DNA of 64,000 nucleotides from an uncultured Lachnospiraceae bacterium. Its GTDB lineage: Bacteria > Bacillota > Clostridia > Lachnospirales > Lachnospiraceae. The DNA lies in the NCBI GenBank assembly GCA_947626415.1, contig CANQSA010000009.1, positions 1-64,000 on the forward strand. The letters are read 5' to 3'. The position numbers and the translations under genes were made by a program. Shown here in pieces: positions 61,515-64,000 of this stretch. The notes under the pieces were generated by a model, which was not told the DNA's origin, searched no databases, and saw only the letters and a list, made by a program, of their open reading frames with translations. Within the stretch, counting starts at the first letter, position 1, and the number at the start of each line of letters is the position of its first letter.

Positions 61515-61543
61515 AGTATACCCGCAATTTGTCGGAAAGTAAA
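61515..61543 (-). promoter_or_regulatory. Promoter of the DUF4250 gene
   Basis: On the minus strand TTTACT (61543-61538) and TATACT (61520-61515) are spaced by 17 bases. Confidence 0.6.
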
Positions 61544-61555
61544 CAGAAATTCCGG

Positions 61556-61584
61556 TTGCAACTTTTGAAAAAAGGTAGTATTCT
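61556..61584 (+). promoter_or_regulatory. Possible promoter of the MATE gene
   Basis: TTGCAA (61556-61561) and TATTCT (61579-61584) are spaced by 17 bases. The match is moderate, and it is divergent from the DUF4250 promoter. Confidence 0.4.
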
Positions 61585-61622
61585 TGTTTGGGCTGAAGAA
61601 ACAGTCCGGAATAGAGGAAGTT

Positions 61623-62948
61623 ATGTTTACAAGAAAGAGTTTGATCAAATTATTGATCCCGCTGGTGATCGAACAGCTGCTGGGCGTGCTGGTGGGTATG
61701 GTGGACGGCGTTATGGTGTCGGCGGTCAGCGAATCGGCGGTGTCCGGCGTCAATCTGGTAGATCAGATCAACGTCCTGCTCATCAATCTGTTTACGGCGC
61801 TGGCGACCGGCGGTTCCGTGGTCGTGGCGCAGTTTGTAGGCAGCGGAAGGAAAAAGAGCGCCTGTGAAGCCGCCAATCAGCTGATCCTGGTAATCGGAGG
61901 ATTGACGGTTCTGATCATGGCGGCAGCGCTGGCCGGCAACCGCCTTATCTTAAATCTGATCTTCGGAAACGTGTCGGCGCCGATCATGGAAAATGCTCGC
62001 ATTTACTTTTACATTACGGCATTGTCGTTTCCGTTTTTGGGCGTGTATAATGCCTGCGCGGCCCTGTTCCGTTCTATGGGCAATTCCAAAGTATCCATGA
62101 ATATTTCCCTGCTGATGAACGGCATCAATATTGTAGGAAACGCGATCTGCATTTACGGGCTGCGTCTGGGCGTGGAAGGCGTGGCGATCCCTACCCTGAT
62201 CTCCAGGATCGTTGCCGCGGTTGTGCCTGTGATCATGCTGTTGAATCCCAGCCTGCAGGTCCATCTGCCCAGACCGTTTACTTTCCGGCTGCATATGCCG
62301 GTGGTGCTGAAAATCCTGGGGATTGGGATACCGAACGGCGTAGAAAACAGTATGTTCCAGCTGGGCAAGCTGATCGTGCAGCGCTGGGTTACCCGGTTCG
62401 GTGATTACGCGATCGCCGCCAATGCGGCAGCTTCCGCGATCGTGAATTTCCAGTGGATGGTATTAAGCGCCGTGGGCGTCAGCTTTTTGACGATCGTAGG
62501 GCAGTGCAGCGGCGCCGGAAGGATGGAAGAGGCAAAAGCGCATATTAAGAAGCTGCTGCTGATCGGAAAGGGGATTACGGCGGGCGTCGTTGTGATCATG
62601 ATTATTTTCCGTTATCCGATCATTGGGATTTACAGCAATCTGTCGCCTGAGACGATTTCCATTGCGGCAACGCTGATCATTCTGCACGGCATTTTCTGCG
62701 TTTTGTTCTGGGGAGAATCCTTTTCTCTGCCGAACGCGTTCCGTGCCGCCAATGACGTGCGTTTCCCGATGCTGGTTTCTGTCACCAGCATGTGGCTCTG
62801 CCGGATCGGCTTAAGCTATGTGCTGGGGATCCTGTTTAATCTGGGCGTAATCGGGATCTGGCTTGCCATGTTCGCAGACTGGGGCGTGCGCGGGGTGATT
62901 TTTACTTACCGGTATTGGAAAGGAAAATGGTGCATACACTGTCAGTAG
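61623..62948 (+). CDS. MATE family efflux transporter
   Basis: This 441-residue membrane protein has about twelve helices in two halves. It starts with FTRKSLIKLLIPLVIEQLL and has the segment GMVDGVMVSAVS, both typical of MATE proteins. AGAGGAAG precedes the ATG at 61623. Members export drugs or metabolites in exchange for sodium or protons. The substrate is not predictable. The deacetylase gene follows after 30 bases. Confidence 0.88.
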   Translation: MFTRKSLIKLLIPLVIEQLLGVLVGMVDGVMVSAVSESAVSGVNLVDQINVLLINLFTALATGGSVVVAQFVGSGRKKSACEAANQLILVIGGLTVLIMAAALAGNRLILNLIFGNVSAPIMENARIYFYITALSFPFLGVYNACAALFRSMGNSKVSMNISLLMNGINIVGNAICIYGLRLGVEGVAIPTLISRIVAAVVPVIMLLNPSLQVHLPRPFTFRLHMPVVLKILGIGIPNGVENSMFQLGKLIVQRWVTRFGDYAIAANAAASAIVNFQWMVLSAVGVSFLTIVGQCSGAGRMEEAKAHIKKLLLIGKGITAGVVVIMIIFRYPIIGIYSNLSPETISIAATLIILHGIFCVLFWGESFSLPNAFRAANDVRFPMLVSVTSMWLCRIGLSYVLGILFNLGVIGIWLAMFADWGVRGVIFTYRYWKGKWCIHCQ

Positions 62949-62978
62949 ATAGGAAAGAAAAGGAACCGGACGGATTGT

Positions 62979-63734
62979 ATGGAAAATCGCTTTGTGATGC
63001 ATTTGGTGCTGTTTGGACTGCTGGCAGGCTTTGTACTGACTGCGTACAGCTGGAATAAAACCGCGGAGGCAAACGGAGGCGTAGCGCAGGCCGCAAATCA
63101 TACGGAAACAGAAACCGGGCAGGACGGCGCAGCTGCTCCGTCAGGAGAAGAACCGGCGGCCGCAACGAAAAAAATTGCCCTTACCTTTGACGACGGACCC
63201 GGAAAATATACGGAGAAGCTGTTGGACGGGTTAAAAGAACGAAATGTCAAAGCGACGTTTTTTGTGATCGGGCTCAATGCGGAAAGTCATCGGGACACGC
63301 TGAAGCGGGCGGCCGAGGAAGGGCATCTGATCGGCAATCACACCTACAATCATGTGCGTCTAATCAAAATGTCCGTGGGAGATGCCTGTACGGAATTGCG
63401 AAACACCAATGAACTGATTTTTCAGATTACAGGACAGCGTCCCGTTTATGTAAGGCCTCCCTATGGAGAGTGGAGCGACGCGTTATCCGAAAGCTGCTAT
63501 ATGACAAGGGTATTGTGGAGCATCGATCCGCTGGACTGGTCTATTCACAATACGGAACAGATCGTGGAACATGTGGTCGAGCATGCCAAAGACGGTTCTA
63601 TCATTTTATTGCACGATGTATTTGAAGAATCGGTAGACGCCGCGCTGGAGATCATCGACCGGCTGCAGCAGATGGGATTTACCTTTGTAAGGATCGATCA
63701 GATGGGTGAGAATCCCAAGATTCATGTGAATTAA
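62979..63734 (+). CDS. Polysaccharide deacetylase family protein
   Basis: The product has 251 residues. One N-terminal membrane helix (about 7-24) and a linker rich in Glu, Ala and Gly lead to a NodB-type domain (about 63-245). The metal site is complete: Asp71-Asp72 in TFDDGPG and His121 and His125 in GNHTYNH. RPPYGEW and LLHDVFEESVDA complete the motifs. It probably removes acetyl groups from peptidoglycan or another wall glycan outside the cell. The ribosome binding site is weak (AAAGGAACCGG, distant). Confidence 0.9.
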   Translation: MENRFVMHLVLFGLLAGFVLTAYSWNKTAEANGGVAQAANHTETETGQDGAAAPSGEEPAAATKKIALTFDDGPGKYTEKLLDGLKERNVKATFFVIGLNAESHRDTLKRAAEEGHLIGNHTYNHVRLIKMSVGDACTELRNTNELIFQITGQRPVYVRPPYGEWSDALSESCYMTRVLWSIDPLDWSIHNTEQIVEHVVEHAKDGSIILLHDVFEESVDAALEIIDRLQQMGFTFVRIDQMGENPKIHVN

Positions 63735-63757
63735 CGGTAGAAAAGAAATAAAAAATG

Positions 63758-63766
63758 TGATATGAT
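63758..63766 (+). promoter_or_regulatory. Extended -10 promoter of the DUF368 gene
   Basis: TGA directly precedes TATGAT (63761-63766). No clear -35 box is present. The start codon is 43 bases downstream. Confidence 0.45.
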
Positions 63767-63808
63767 GCAAGCGTCCCAAAACGCGGAGCATTCGTATTAG
63801 GAGGAACT

Positions 63809-64000
63809 ATGATTAAGGATATACTAAAAGGAGCCGTGATCGGCGTCGCCAACATCATTCCCGGCGTCAGCGGCGGAACCATGGCAGTTTCCATGGGAAT
63901 CTATGACAAACTGATCCATTCCCTGACCAATCTGCGGAAAGATTTTAAGAACAGCATCCGTTTTTTGCTGCCGGTGCTGGCAGGCGCGGCCATTGCCATT
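63809..64000 (+). CDS. DUF368 family membrane protein, 5' part
   Basis: The first 64 codons of a gene run off the window. The opening MIKDILKGAVIGVANIIPG followed by SGGTMAVSMGIYDKLI is the signature of DUF368 proteins. These are polytopic membrane proteins, some of which have been linked to translocation of undecaprenyl phosphate. TTAGGAGG precedes the ATG. The rest of the gene cannot be judged. Confidence 0.85.
   Translation, partial: MIKDILKGAVIGVANIIPGVSGGTMAVSMGIYDKLIHSLTNLRKDFKNSIRFLLPVLAGAAIAI

Overview
The window reads as chromosome of a strictly anaerobic Firmicute of class Clostridia, most like the Lachnospiraceae. The clues are consistent AGGAGG-type ribosome binding sites, a clostridial fab-acc cluster, a rubrerythrin/rubredoxin/thioredoxin stress set, a DUF4250 gene, an AEC transporter, a free-standing HMA gene beside a P-type ATPase, and MalFG-type sugar transporters with no ATPase gene of their own. 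The G+C content looks close to 50%. I see no rRNA, tRNA, CRISPR array, insertion sequence or prophage.

Region 1 (about 1-16,950) is a carbohydrate-handling locus. A secreted, membrane-anchored LamG protein comes first. A long run of genes follows: a giant cysteine-free solute-binding protein with fused beta-sandwich modules, a permease pair, an NHL-propeller/Yip1 membrane protein, a DUF5696 protein, a second permease pair and a conventional lipoprotein binding protein. A separately promoted GH36 alpha-galactosidase ends the region. Two permease pairs and two binding proteins surround two proteins of unknown role, and there is no ATPase. This is the most likely undescribed system in the window.

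Region 2 (about 16,950-27,300) holds type II fatty acid synthesis (fabH, acpP, fabD, fabG, fabF, accB, fabZ, accC, a fused accD-accA), then uppP and lepB. Two FabT-like operators flank the fabH-acpP part. An enoyl-ACP reductase gene, often found between acpP and fabD, is absent.

Region 3 (about 27,300-46,230) is mostly housekeeping: a divergent GNAT/AEC pair with overlapping -35 boxes, pepF, a zinc-ribbon/DUF5685/J-domain trio, MYG1, a P-loop kinase-like protein, feoA-feoB, rubrerythrin-trxA-trxB, a three-gene ABC exporter of the Nat type, a small unknown gene, gltX and a UvrD-type helicase.

Region 4 (about 46,230-64,000) starts with a 1278-residue surface protein made of a duplicated GLUG-repeat module and a sortase-like tail. 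Then come convergent DUF1292 and cobO genes, a GH13 enzyme, folC-folP-folBK, pheA, a DUF815 ATPase, rubredoxin, an ArsR/HMA/P-type ATPase metal operon, DUF4250, a MATE exporter, a polysaccharide deacetylase and the start of a DUF368 gene.

One signal runs across regions 2-4. At about ten gene junctions a short hairpin, typically GGAGCG-loop-CGCTCC, sits just upstream of the Shine-Dalgarno sequence and often encloses the upstream stop codon. Arm changes are compensated at several sites, and the right arm could also pair with the Shine-Dalgarno sequence.
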